Origin: Muribaculaceae bacterium
GTDB lineage: Bacteria; Bacteroidota; Bacteroidia; Bacteroidales; Muribaculaceae
Assembly (NCBI GenBank): GCA_009775225.1
Contig: VSPE01000009.1
Span: 10,131-74,130 of the forward strand
Direction: 5' to 3'
Length of the DNA: 64,000 bases
The position numbers were made by a program, and so were the translations under genes. How positions within the stretch are numbered: position 1 is the stretch's first letter; every line of letters begins with the position of its first letter. Of the stretch, positions 44,499 through 53,085 are shown piece after piece. The notes below the pieces were generated by a model. The model was not told the DNA's origin. It worked only from the letters and a program-made list of their open reading frames with translations, and searched no databases.

Positions 44499-46414
44499 TC
44501 TGTCTTTTTGCGCCCGAATTCGGGGTCTATCTTAAGGAAGGCGCAGATGCCGATAGTGGCGGCGCAGCAGACCATAGTCCAGATGAAAAAATGGCGGTAG
44601 CCTATCGTCTCCTGGAGCCAGCCTGCGGCCATGCCCGGGAGCATCATGCCGAGAGCCATGAACCCGGTGCAGATAGCGTAGTGTGCAGTTTTGTGCCGGC
44701 CTTCCGAGAAGTAAATCAGATAGAGCATGTATGCCGTGAAGCCGAAGCCGTAGCCGAACTGCTCTATGAATACACATACGTTGACGGTGAGCAGCGACGG
44801 TGCCGTGGCGTAGCTCAGATATACGAAAGTGAGGCAGGTGAGCGACATCGACCATGCCATAGGCCACAGCCAGCGACGGAGGCCGCCTTTCGCCGCCACG
44901 ATGCCGCCTATGATGCCGCCTATTGTGAGACCGATGATGCCTACGGTGCCGTAGACAATGCCTACCTGGCCGGTGGTGAGGCCGAGACCTCCTTTATCAA
45001 TTGGGTCGAGCAGGAAGGGATTGATGAGCTTCACGAGCTGTGCTTCGGGCAGGCGGTAGAGCAGCATGAATGCTATTGCCGTCCAGACCTGGTTCTTCCG
45101 AAAGAAGCTCTTGAATGTCTCAAAGAACTCGCGTATGATGCCTGCTGCAGTAGTGCCGGCCTCGTTGCGGCCGTCGGCGGCAGGGCGGGGAAGTGCCCAG
45201 CTGTGATAGGCCGCCACTATGAAGAAGAATGTCGACAGCACGGCGAATACTACCATCCACGCCATGGGGATGTTTCCCGAGGCCCCCTCGAAGCTTGCCG
45301 AGGTGGGTGAAGTGAGTTTGTGGTCGACTTCGTAGAAGAGGTAGGCAGTTTTATCCCAGTTCGTTTCGTCGAAAACAAAGCGGGTGGAGAGTGCGGTCTG
45401 CTCAAGGCGTATGCTTTGGTCGCCGCTCTTGTGTGTCACGTTGAGCACAATCTGCTCGCCTGGTGCGGGCTTGCGGTTGAGGCGCAGTCCGGCGATAGCG
45501 AAATTGTTGTTGCGGGCCGTATATTCACGGCGTTCTTCGCCGAATGTATCGCGCACCCAACGGGTGAAAGCACTTTCGGCAGGCGCGGCCTGTGTTTCTG
45601 TTTCGGTCTTAGTCGTTTTGGGGGCTTCGGCGGCCACAAAGCCGTTGCGCTCGTTAAGGTGCTTTACGGAGTCGCGCATGAGGGCGGAATATGCGCCGAA
45701 GGGCACGGTGCGCTCTTCGCCTCCGATTATAGCCGTTACCTCGGCGGGTGTGGCTACAGCCACATTCATGTCGGTTGCGGGTGTATAGAACGCAAGTTCG
45801 CCGGCAAGGTCGGCCTCGGCAGCATCAATAGCGTCGAGCGAGGGTGCCGACCACTCTACCGCAGGGTCGGCGTTGACGTTTATGCGGAGAGGCTCGAGGC
45901 CTGAGTTAGTCTCTATAAGACCGGCCACAATTACCAGCAGACCTTGCCCGGCGACAGTGGCTACGCGGTAGAATGTGGAGCGGATACCCACGTACAGAGA
46001 TTGCTCATGCTCCGACAGGGCAAGCATATAGAAGCCGTCGGCAGCTATGTCGTGCGTGGCGGAAGTGAAGCCCACTATCCAGAATATAGCGAGGGTGAGC
46101 TGGAAAAACAGCGGCGCGGGTATAGTGAAGGCTATCCCTGCCAAGGCAAAGGCGATAAGCCACTGCATGGTGAGAGTCCACCAGCGCTTTGTGCGTATGA
46201 TGTCGACGAAGGGACTCCAGAAGGGCTTGATAACCCAGGGGAGGTATAGCCAGCCGGTGTAGAGGGCTATGTCGGTGTTGGAGATGCCGAGGCGCTTGTA
46301 CATAATCACCGAGATAGTCATCACGGCCACGTACGGCAGACCTTGGGCGAAGTAAAGAGTGGGTATCCACGCCCAGGGGTTGCGACGGCTTGATTTTGCT
46401 GTTTTTGCACTCAT
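44495..46414 (-). CDS. AmpG-like muropeptide permease with large periplasmic insertion
   Basis: MFS transporter of 639 residues, well above E. coli AmpG (491). The N-terminus WIPTLYFAQGLPYVAVMTISVIMYKRLG and DIIRTKRWWTLTMQW, DIAADGFYML are AmpG-like, and the C-terminal half retains RLPEAQLVKLINPFLLD. Between helices 5 and 6, residues about 168-381 form a soluble, beta-rich insertion (for example QIVLNVTHKSGDQSIRLEQTALSTRF) that the topology places in the periplasm. The family imports GlcNAc-anhydroMurNAc peptides. The gene sits between the SpoIID-like gene (12 bases) and namZ (4-base overlap). Confidence 0.85.
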   Translation of the reverse strand: MSAKTAKSSRRNPWAWIPTLYFAQGLPYVAVMTISVIMYKRLGISNTDIALYTGWLYLPWVIKPFWSPFVDIIRTKRWWTLTMQWLIAFALAGIAFTIPAPLFFQLTLAIFWIVGFTSATHDIAADGFYMLALSEHEQSLYVGIRSTFYRVATVAGQGLLVIVAGLIETNSGLEPLRINVNADPAVEWSAPSLDAIDAAEADLAGELAFYTPATDMNVAVATPAEVTAIIGGEERTVPFGAYSALMRDSVKHLNERNGFVAAEAPKTTKTETETQAAPAESAFTRWVRDTFGEERREYTARNNNFAIAGLRLNRKPAPGEQIVLNVTHKSGDQSIRLEQTALSTRFVFDETNWDKTAYLFYEVDHKLTSPTSASFEGASGNIPMAWMVVFAVLSTFFFIVAAYHSWALPRPAADGRNEAGTTAAGIIREFFETFKSFFRKNQVWTAIAFMLLYRLPEAQLVKLINPFLLDPIDKGGLGLTTGQVGIVYGTVGIIGLTIGGIIGGIVAAKGGLRRWLWPMAWSMSLTCLTFVYLSYATAPSLLTVNVCVFIEQFGYGFGFTAYMLYLIYFSEGRHKTAHYAICTGFMALGMMLPGMAAGWLQETIGYRHFFIWTMVCCAATIGICAFLKIDPEFGRKKTE

Positions 46415-46426
46415 GGTTTTTCAGTA

Positions 46427-47761
46427 TCAGTATAAGGAAGTGAGCTTTGCGCTGTTGAAATAGTGGTCGAGGATGCGGTCGTAGGTATAGCCTTTGGCGC
46501 CCATGACCGCTGCGCCAATCTGGCACAGGCCTACTCCGTGTCCCCAGCCTGCACCGCGCAGAGTGAAGGCGGCGGGCACGCCGCGGCTGTCGTTTGCGTC
46601 GGGTTCTACGATGAAGGCCGACGAGTACAAGTGACTTGAGGATAGTGTGCGGCGTATTTCCAGTTCCTTGCCGATTACTACGGTGCAGCGGGTGCCTGTG
46701 ATACGCAGGCGGCAGATGCGTCCCGAGGTACCACGTTCTAAAGGCTCCATGTCTGCGATAAGGCCGAAGTCTATGCCGGAGCGCTCTTTTACGAGAGCGG
46801 CAAGCTCGTCCTGCGTATACCGTACCGTCCAGCGGTAGAAGTCGTGAGTCTCAAGGTCGTAGTTGTTCAGCACCTGTCTGAGTATCTCTTTGTCGGTGGT
46901 GTTGCAGAAGGCATCGGGGCTGTCGAGTATCCATTGGCGGGCGTTTTCCTCGACGGTAAGGTTGGGGAAGTCGTTGCGGGATGTGCTGTCGCCGGCAGCC
47001 TCGAGGTAGTGGTGATGTACAGGTTCCCAGCAGGACTCGAATTGCTCGAATACGCCACCGCACGATTTGGAGAAGCGTGTGTCGCAGAGCATGCCGTCGC
47101 GGTCGAGGAGCACTTGTCCGCGGGTGGCTTCCACGGCTGTTTTTACATGCTCGGAAGTCTGTCGGGTGATGCCCTGATAGCGCTGGCAGTGGTCGTCGGC
47201 GCAGACGTCGAAGTGGAGGTGGTCTTCGCGGTCGTACCAGCGCACTATTTCTTTGTCGCTGACTGTGAACGACTGGAACTCCGAGCCTTTTGCCGCTATG
47301 CGGCGAGTCTTGTCGATTTGGGCCAGGAGCCAGCTGCGCGATATTACGGCATGTGCCTTCAGGAATTCGGGCGATGCCGAGGCGCTCATCTCGGATGATA
47401 TTACACTTTCGAGGTAGGCTTCGACGGGGATGACGTTTATCAGTGTGAGTTTGCGCCCTTCCACTATTATCGATATGTCGCCGAGGAAGCGCTGCACTTC
47501 CTGTCGTTCCCAGTGGAAGTTCACGCCGATAGTGACACCCTCCACTTCAAAAGAGGCACCGGGTGCCGAGGCTGTGAAGCTTAGGTTGTCGAACTCCAGT
47601 CCCCGCCATTCGATGCGGCCGTCGGGAGTAATGGCAAAAGTTTGCCGGCCGCGGGCTTCGGTTTCGCTGCCGGTTTCGGTGTATGGCATGAGGAGGTCGA
47701 TATTCAGCTCGGCTGCGCTCATTATGCCTACTTTTACGGTGGGTTCGCGGTCGGTGGTCAT
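46427..47761 (-). CDS. SpoIID/LytB-domain protein, probable glycan-cleaving enzyme
   Basis: A 444-residue protein whose core matches SpoIID/LytB: NVIPVEAYLESVISSEMSASASPEFLKAHAVISRSWLL, with E124 at the place of the catalytic Glu of Bacillus SpoIID. Further family segments are DTRFSKSCGGVFEQFESCWEP and the C-terminal AFTLRGAGWGHGVGLCQIGAAVMG. SpoIID is a lytic transglycosylase that needs peptide-free glycan. No signal peptide or lipobox is visible at the start, which lies 2 bases after the DUF4922 stop, so localisation is puzzling. It stands between an amidase further upstream in the operon and NamZ downstream, consistent with stepwise degradation. Confidence 0.83.
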   Translation of the reverse strand: MTTDREPTVKVGIMSAAELNIDLLMPYTETGSETEARGRQTFAITPDGRIEWRGLEFDNLSFTASAPGASFEVEGVTIGVNFHWERQEVQRFLGDISIIVEGRKLTLINVIPVEAYLESVISSEMSASASPEFLKAHAVISRSWLLAQIDKTRRIAAKGSEFQSFTVSDKEIVRWYDREDHLHFDVCADDHCQRYQGITRQTSEHVKTAVEATRGQVLLDRDGMLCDTRFSKSCGGVFEQFESCWEPVHHHYLEAAGDSTSRNDFPNLTVEENARQWILDSPDAFCNTTDKEILRQVLNNYDLETHDFYRWTVRYTQDELAALVKERSGIDFGLIADMEPLERGTSGRICRLRITGTRCTVVIGKELEIRRTLSSSHLYSSAFIVEPDANDSRGVPAAFTLRGAGWGHGVGLCQIGAAVMGAKGYTYDRILDHYFNSAKLTSLY

Positions 47762-47763
47762 AT

Positions 47764-48702
47764 TCAGTGAGATGTGATTCGGTTGGCAATAGATGCGGCC
47801 TCGTCTTTGTCGAGACAGAGTTCTGCAAGGATATTTTCGAGTGTGCTACGGTCGAGCCGGTCGAAATCGGCTTTGCGCGGAGTGATGAGCACACCGCCGA
47901 GGTCTACCGAAGCCGGGCTTACGAGCATGCAGCCGTCGCCATCGCCATAGAACGATGGGCGGTGGCGCTTGCGAGGTATCACGACTGCGCGTATGCGGCC
48001 GGCTTGTGCATGGCAGAGCACGTTCATCATCGGCTCCTGTTCGCCTTCGGGCACAGGCATGGCATTGTACAGGCGGTCGAACAGCTCTTCGCCGTCGGCG
48101 GGATTGGCCGCGTCGATTACAAAGAAGTGCAGAGGCGTGTCGTAGCTTGCACTCAGTGCCGATTGCCCGGAGGACGCTGTGCCCAGCGGAGTGAGTACGG
48201 CTGCTTCTGCCGCATCCCATATTGTAAGGAAGTCGGAATTCCCGGCCTGGAAGTGCATGTGGTCGGGCGCGGAAGCTCCGCAGCGGGGACCGTTGTAGAA
48301 TACCGTGTATCCGGGAAGTTCGGCTGCCAGCTGCATCATGTGTGTCATGCGTCCTTTGATAAGCTGCAGGGTGTGCTCTTTGTCGGGAATGGTGAGGTGA
48401 CGCGGAAATATAGGGAACGGATTTACGAGAATGGTATATCGGTCGTTCCAGTCAATACCTTTTTGTACTTCGGGGCGGTTTGCGGCGCAGAGGAAGCACT
48501 TGCGTGCCTTGATTGCAGCTACATCCACTTTTGCTCCGGTCGAGGCTATGCGGGCGGGGTTGAACTGCACTTTGAAGTTCATGCCAGGGAGCGGCAGTTC
48601 TTTTACCTCGACATTGGCGAGCGCGGCATAGTTGGCGGCGGCCTGCGGCCACTGCTCTTTCTGTGCTGTGAGTAGCTTTTCTACCTGTTCGAGAGTATTC
48701 AT
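47764..48702 (-). CDS. DUF4922 protein, GalT/HIT-like nucleotidyltransferase or phosphorylase fold
   Basis: A cytoplasmic protein of 312 residues. C69-x-x-C72 (KCFLC) and the motif NGPRCGASAPDHMHFQAG with H148-x-H150-x-Q152 are the zinc site and active-site triad layout of the galactose-1-phosphate uridylyltransferase / Ap4A phosphorylase superfamily. DUF4922 members have no established reaction that I can name. I chose the ATG at 48702 (MNTLEQVEKL); the frame extends upstream only inside the GT2 gene. Its tight packing (8 and 2 base gaps) in the salvage operon suggests it handles a sugar-1-phosphate or NDP-sugar there. Confidence 0.78.
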   Translation of the reverse strand: MNTLEQVEKLLTAQKEQWPQAAANYAALANVEVKELPLPGMNFKVQFNPARIASTGAKVDVAAIKARKCFLCAANRPEVQKGIDWNDRYTILVNPFPIFPRHLTIPDKEHTLQLIKGRMTHMMQLAAELPGYTVFYNGPRCGASAPDHMHFQAGNSDFLTIWDAAEAAVLTPLGTASSGQSALSASYDTPLHFFVIDAANPADGEELFDRLYNAMPVPEGEQEPMMNVLCHAQAGRIRAVVIPRKRHRPSFYGDGDGCMLVSPASVDLGGVLITPRKADFDRLDRSTLENILAELCLDKDEAASIANRITSH

Positions 48703-48710
48703 GGCAAGTG

Positions 48711-50186
48711 TCAGAGTTCGCCTTTGCGGGCGCGGTTGAGTTCCTGTCGGGCCTTTACCTCCCATGTGCGGATGCGGTCTTTGTAGAGGTTGTTGGCGTT
48801 CATTCGTTCGATGTCGAGAGCGGCATCGGAGTTGTCTTCCCAGCGGCGGCAGAAGTATACCACATCGTATACGCGGCCTATCTGGTGGTGACGCGAGAAA
48901 GCAAGGCCGAGGGCGTAGTCTTCGCCGTAGGAAGTATTGGGTACCTGGATGTCGCGCAGCATGGGAGTGTAGAATGCGCGGGGGGCGCCGAGACCGTTGA
49001 TGCGGAGGGCGTTGTTGCGGCCGTTCTCGGGAGTCCACTCCTTGTGGTCGATTACGCCGGGGGGTATTGTGTTGAGGTCGATGTCGGTGAGCTTGTATGT
49101 GCCTACTACCATACCGGCGTTGCTGTCATAGAACGCCTTGACCATTTTTGCGAGGGTGTTTTCGTCGGCGTAGATATCGTCGCTGTCGAGCTGTACGCAG
49201 AATTTGCCTGCTTCGGGGTGCATGGCGCCTACGTTCCAGCAGCCGCCGATGCCGAGGTCGTCGCGCTCGGGTATGATGTGTATTACACGCGGGTCGGAAG
49301 CAAATTCATCGATAGCTTCAGTTGTGCCGTCGGTGGAGTGGTTATCGATGACAATGAGGTTGAAGGGGAAGTCGGTCTTTTGCGAGAGGACGCTGCGGAT
49401 AGCGTCGCGGATAGTGCGAACGCGGTTACGCACGGGTATTATTACCGAAGCTTCGTTGGTGAAGTCGTCTTTATCGAATACTATAGGCTCGAATACAGGC
49501 TCGAGGTATGCGCCAATCGCCTTGAGGTAAGCAGTGCAAGCCTGTTCCATCTCTATCTGGGCGGCGCGGTTGCGGGGGTCTACGTAGTCGAATATTTTTT
49601 CGCTGGATGCGCGGCTGTCGACGGTCACGTCGCTGTAAAGGTATTCGTTGATATGAACGAGAGGCGCGATGCGGCTCAGACGTAGACGCAGGTCGTAGAG
49701 TCCGGCGGCCTTGTAGTCGGCTTCGAAGTCGGCGGCTGCGCGCTTGAAGGCGGCAGTGTCGAAGAAGAGTACCGAACCGAAGTTGAAGTCGTCGCGGAGC
49801 GAGCCTTCCTGATAGTCGATTACGGGTGCTTTGCTGCGAGTGCCGTCTACCACGGTGTAATGGTCGGCGTATGTCATTGCCGCACCTGCATCGGCAGTGA
49901 TGCGGGCAAAACGGTGTAGGGCGAGAAATCCGGGTACAAGAGTGTTGTGGCCGGAGTAGAGAAGGATATAGTCGGCGTCGGCGGCTTCGGCCATGGCACG
50001 CATTGTGGCCGACGAGTTAAGATTGTCGATGTGGATGAGGTCGCATCCGAGGCAGGCTTCGGATGCAGGGTCGGTGGAAAGCAGTGTAACTTTGCTTACC
50101 AAAGGATTTTGGCGCAGGTTCTCGACAGAGTCGTGTACTTGCTCGGGAGAGGTGAAGGGGAGAAAACAGTGGATTGTAGCTTCCAT
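48711..50186 (-). CDS. GT2-family glycosyltransferase
   Basis: A 491-residue protein with an N-terminal domain (about 1-220) that looks like a degenerate GT-A fold (LLSTDPASEACLGCDLIHIDNL, MRAMAEAADADYILLYSG) and a full GT2 domain from about 240 (EASVIIPVRNRVRTIRDAIRSVLSQ) with the metal-binding motif QLDSDD. No membrane segments are evident, so it acts in the cytoplasm. Donor and acceptor are unknown. It is the second gene of the salvage operon, 31 bases after the amidase gene and 8 before DUF4922; a biosynthetic enzyme in a degradative operon is unexpected. Confidence 0.85.
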   Translation of the reverse strand: MEATIHCFLPFTSPEQVHDSVENLRQNPLVSKVTLLSTDPASEACLGCDLIHIDNLNSSATMRAMAEAADADYILLYSGHNTLVPGFLALHRFARITADAGAAMTYADHYTVVDGTRSKAPVIDYQEGSLRDDFNFGSVLFFDTAAFKRAAADFEADYKAAGLYDLRLRLSRIAPLVHINEYLYSDVTVDSRASSEKIFDYVDPRNRAAQIEMEQACTAYLKAIGAYLEPVFEPIVFDKDDFTNEASVIIPVRNRVRTIRDAIRSVLSQKTDFPFNLIVIDNHSTDGTTEAIDEFASDPRVIHIIPERDDLGIGGCWNVGAMHPEAGKFCVQLDSDDIYADENTLAKMVKAFYDSNAGMVVGTYKLTDIDLNTIPPGVIDHKEWTPENGRNNALRINGLGAPRAFYTPMLRDIQVPNTSYGEDYALGLAFSRHHQIGRVYDVVYFCRRWEDNSDAALDIERMNANNLYKDRIRTWEVKARQELNRARKGEL

Positions 50187-50217
50187 GGGCTTATGATATA
50201 TGAAAGGTTTTGTTTTT

Positions 50218-52917
50218 TTATTTAGAAGAACTGTTGCGGCGGGGCGAAGGGTCGGTGAAGAAGTCGAGTACCTGTTTCATAAGGTGATTGCGGTTCTCGG
50301 CTCCCTTGATAGTTTCGAAGGGGAACCCAATTACAACGGTGCGGTATTTGCCGCTGTCGAATGCCGTTCCGGCCACAAGGTTGTTCTCTTTGTATCGCAT
50401 GAAAGTGCAGCCTCGTTCGGGGTCGGCGGCATAAAATGAGTCGGGCGACTCCACAGCATAGCAGTCCTCGCCGAGCACGGTGTGGAAGTCATAGCTTCCC
50501 TTGCCGAAGTCTTTGAAGCGCGAAGGAACCTGATATGCCTCGCCTGTGACTGCCGCATGGCTTTCGCGCCAGCAGAAGCCGAGTACATCGCGGGCAAATG
50601 ATTTGTCGAGCGCTGCTACGGAGTCGGTGCTGCACGGGTTGTTCCAGATATCGGTAGCTACATACGAGCCGCTTGCAAATACGTTTGCGCCTGCTGCGGT
50701 GACTGCCGAAAGACGGGCCTGCAGTTCCGGCGTGAATGTCTTGAAGCGGGTGCCGTAGGCTGCGCGTCCGGGCTTCGTCTCTTTCTGCTTGCCGAGGATG
50801 AGGTCGACTGTCGCGGGAGTGTCGGTGGCGGCGCAGAATGCGTCGAGGCTTGATGACACGAAGGGAAATCCTGCTTCTGCGATTGCTTCGCCGTGGGTGA
50901 TGACGAAATCGAAAGTGTTGCCGGCCACTACGCGGTTCTCGTAGTCGGCGTGCGAGGCCCCGAAGCCTGGAGCGTCGTCGTCCATCCACGGAATGTTGCG
51001 GCGGAATTCATATTGCTCGCCGGTATACGAAATATCGGTGATATATGGCACTCCGTGGTCGCGGGCGCTTGTAAATCCGGCCAAATCGCCAGTGTCGAAG
51101 ATGTCGGGCGCGCTTACGCGTGTGAAGCCGTTCACAACAATCACGTCGGGGCGGTCGCCTGGGGTATTGCACAGCGCGAGCACCTCGGTGGGGAAAGCTG
51201 TACCGCCGTCGTTGGCGGCGATGATGCGGTAAGAGTGGATGTCTGCGTCGGATACCGTTACACTATACTCGGTAGCCTTGGTGGTGCCGATGCGGCGGAA
51301 TGGCCCGTGATTTATGCGTTCTTCTATTATATAATAGGAGGGAAGGGCATTTGCTTCCAATCTGTCGGGGCGCGGCTGCCAGCTGAGGCTGAAGCTGTCG
51401 GCGCCGGTACGCGATATAGCAAATGCCTGTGCGGGGAGAGGCTGCACCACATAGGGGCGGCCATTGCGCTTTGCAAGGAATTTCAGCATGCCTTTATATA
51501 TGGCGCGCGATACCGCGAAGCGGAAAGAGGGGTCGAGTCCGTACGACATGTCGGCGAGGTTCTGATGCGAGAGCAGCTCCAGAAGCATTGCGGGCACTTC
51601 GGGCACACGAGCTTCGTAGTAGCTCTTGTCCCACATATCGCGACGTGTCCATTTCGGTTCGAAAGAAGCTCTGATGTCGTTGACAATGTTATCCATGACA
51701 GCCTGAGTGAGCAGTCGGGAGGCGTTGCGGCTGCTGCCGTCGCCGAGAGTATCGCCGGCTGTGCAGTAAATGCCGAGAGTGCCGATTATGGAGTCGTTGA
51801 GGGTAGTGCCTGCGTCGGAGTGAAAGGCGAAGCTGAGGTCTACGGGGATGCCGAGGCCTTTACGCGAGGGAAGCTTCGAGGAACCGCCGGCGAGCCAGTT
51901 GACCCACAGGCAACGGCTGCGGTAGTCGTCGTTGTAGTCGTTTACGTAGTCGGAAGGAGTGAATACGCTGTCGGGAGCTCCGGCCCACTGTAGGAAATAG
52001 CGGGCGCCTTCCACGAAGCGGGGGCTGCCGCTGAGTACGTATTCGTATTCGATGTCGTCGAGAGGCTCTTTCACAATGCGTGCCACGTTGCCCATGCCGC
52101 CGCCGATTTTTACGGCATCGGCTGTAACTACGGCCTTGCGGTCTTTTCCTCTGTTGAACAACTCTACAACCGTAGCGGGAGTGTCGGATGCCGTAAGAGG
52201 GAAGTGCCCGAGATATATCCATGTGCCTCCGCCCATGCGTTGGTTGACGGTGAAGGGGTGTGTGCCATCGGCTGCGTGGATGAGGTATTGCGCTTCGGTT
52301 GTGCTCTCAGGCAGAGAAGCATAGCTTATATAGACGGCGTAGTTGCCGTCGGCGGGCACTGCGGCCTGCCACGATGCCGTTGCAGTCGCTTTGTCAGAGC
52401 CTGAAAGACAAGTCTGAAGAGCAGTGCCGTCGGCAAAGGGATGGTCGCCGTTGTGCAGCTCGGCTTTGGTATATGCGAAAGAGGGTGTGTCTGCCGTGCT
52501 CCATTTGCCGGTGGTGATGAATTTGCCTGTCAGTAGCGGCGATGCGTCGTTGTCAGCGATTATCTCGGTCAGAGAAGTATCGCGTTCTCGCGGACTCATC
52601 ACGTATGCGCCTGCATTTTCGAGCATAGGCATCAGGAAGGGCATCACATAGCTTTGAGTATAGAGGTCTTCTACTGTCTGCATGACGCGTGCGCGCTGCC
52701 ATTCCCAGCGGTTGAGTTTCGGCTCGAAGTATTTGCCGTGGCTCTGCCACAATGCGATATTCATTCCATCGAGGCCTTTGGGTGCCGCGGATTTGTCGTG
52801 CTGTACGATAAACGGCTTTTCGGCAGGTGTCGGAGCAGGACTTTTTTTGCCGCGGGCACCGACAGTGGGCGCGAGCAGCAATAAAAATGTGAGAACTCCG
52901 ACTCGTAATGCTTTCAT
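50218..52917 (-). CDS. Exported N-acetylmuramoyl-L-alanine amidase with inserted golvesin-like domain
   Basis: An 899-residue protein with a signal peptide (MKALRVGVLTFLLLLAPTVGA). Members of this group are often labelled xanthan lyase, but an Amidase_3 zinc-enzyme layout can be read: H60 (LWQSHGKY), E72 (RWEWQRARV), H366 (SFAFHSDAG) and E447 (PAMLLELLSHQN). Between the second and third ligand a golvesin-like carbohydrate-binding domain is inserted (about 130-275; QAAVPADGNYAVYISYAS, ADAVKIGGG). A fibronectin-type region and a C-terminal domain with GASHADYENRVVAGNTFDFVITHGEA follow. It would cut peptides from peptidoglycan. As first gene of the operon, it supplies peptide-free glycan for the enzymes after it. 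The start is fixed by the -7 box upstream. Confidence 0.82.
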   Translation of the reverse strand: MKALRVGVLTFLLLLAPTVGARGKKSPAPTPAEKPFIVQHDKSAAPKGLDGMNIALWQSHGKYFEPKLNRWEWQRARVMQTVEDLYTQSYVMPFLMPMLENAGAYVMSPRERDTSLTEIIADNDASPLLTGKFITTGKWSTADTPSFAYTKAELHNGDHPFADGTALQTCLSGSDKATATASWQAAVPADGNYAVYISYASLPESTTEAQYLIHAADGTHPFTVNQRMGGGTWIYLGHFPLTASDTPATVVELFNRGKDRKAVVTADAVKIGGGMGNVARIVKEPLDDIEYEYVLSGSPRFVEGARYFLQWAGAPDSVFTPSDYVNDYNDDYRSRCLWVNWLAGGSSKLPSRKGLGIPVDLSFAFHSDAGTTLNDSIIGTLGIYCTAGDTLGDGSSRNASRLLTQAVMDNIVNDIRASFEPKWTRRDMWDKSYYEARVPEVPAMLLELLSHQNLADMSYGLDPSFRFAVSRAIYKGMLKFLAKRNGRPYVVQPLPAQAFAISRTGADSFSLSWQPRPDRLEANALPSYYIIEERINHGPFRRIGTTKATEYSVTVSDADIHSYRIIAANDGGTAFPTEVLALCNTPGDRPDVIVVNGFTRVSAPDIFDTGDLAGFTSARDHGVPYITDISYTGEQYEFRRNIPWMDDDAPGFGASHADYENRVVAGNTFDFVITHGEAIAEAGFPFVSSSLDAFCAATDTPATVDLILGKQKETKPGRAAYGTRFKTFTPELQARLSAVTAAGANVFASGSYVATDIWNNPCSTDSVAALDKSFARDVLGFCWRESHAAVTGEAYQVPSRFKDFGKGSYDFHTVLGEDCYAVESPDSFYAADPERGCTFMRYKENNLVAGTAFDSGKYRTVVIGFPFETIKGAENRNHLMKQVLDFFTDPSPRRNSSSK

Positions 52918-52965
52918 TTGTATAGCTTTATAGTTAGTTGTCGGGCAATGATTGCCCCTATCCCA

Positions 52966-52973
52966 CAAAGTTA
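52966..52973 (-). promoter_or_regulatory. -7 box (TAACTTTG, minus strand) for the peptidoglycan salvage operon
   Basis: TAACTTTG on the minus strand lies 48 bases before the amidase ATG and excludes the longer frame from 52968. It is the only clear promoter element for the eleven-gene operon. A TTTG at the standard spacing is not evident. The AT-rich stretch 52974-53085 has no other feature. Confidence 0.55.
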
Positions 52974-53085
52974 GCGGTTTTAGCTTAAAAAACGTAAAAT
53001 TCCTCTCAAAACTTTTGTCTGATAAATATTATTTAATATTTAATGACAAAAATTTAGGATTGGGTAATTGGATATCAGACAGTCG

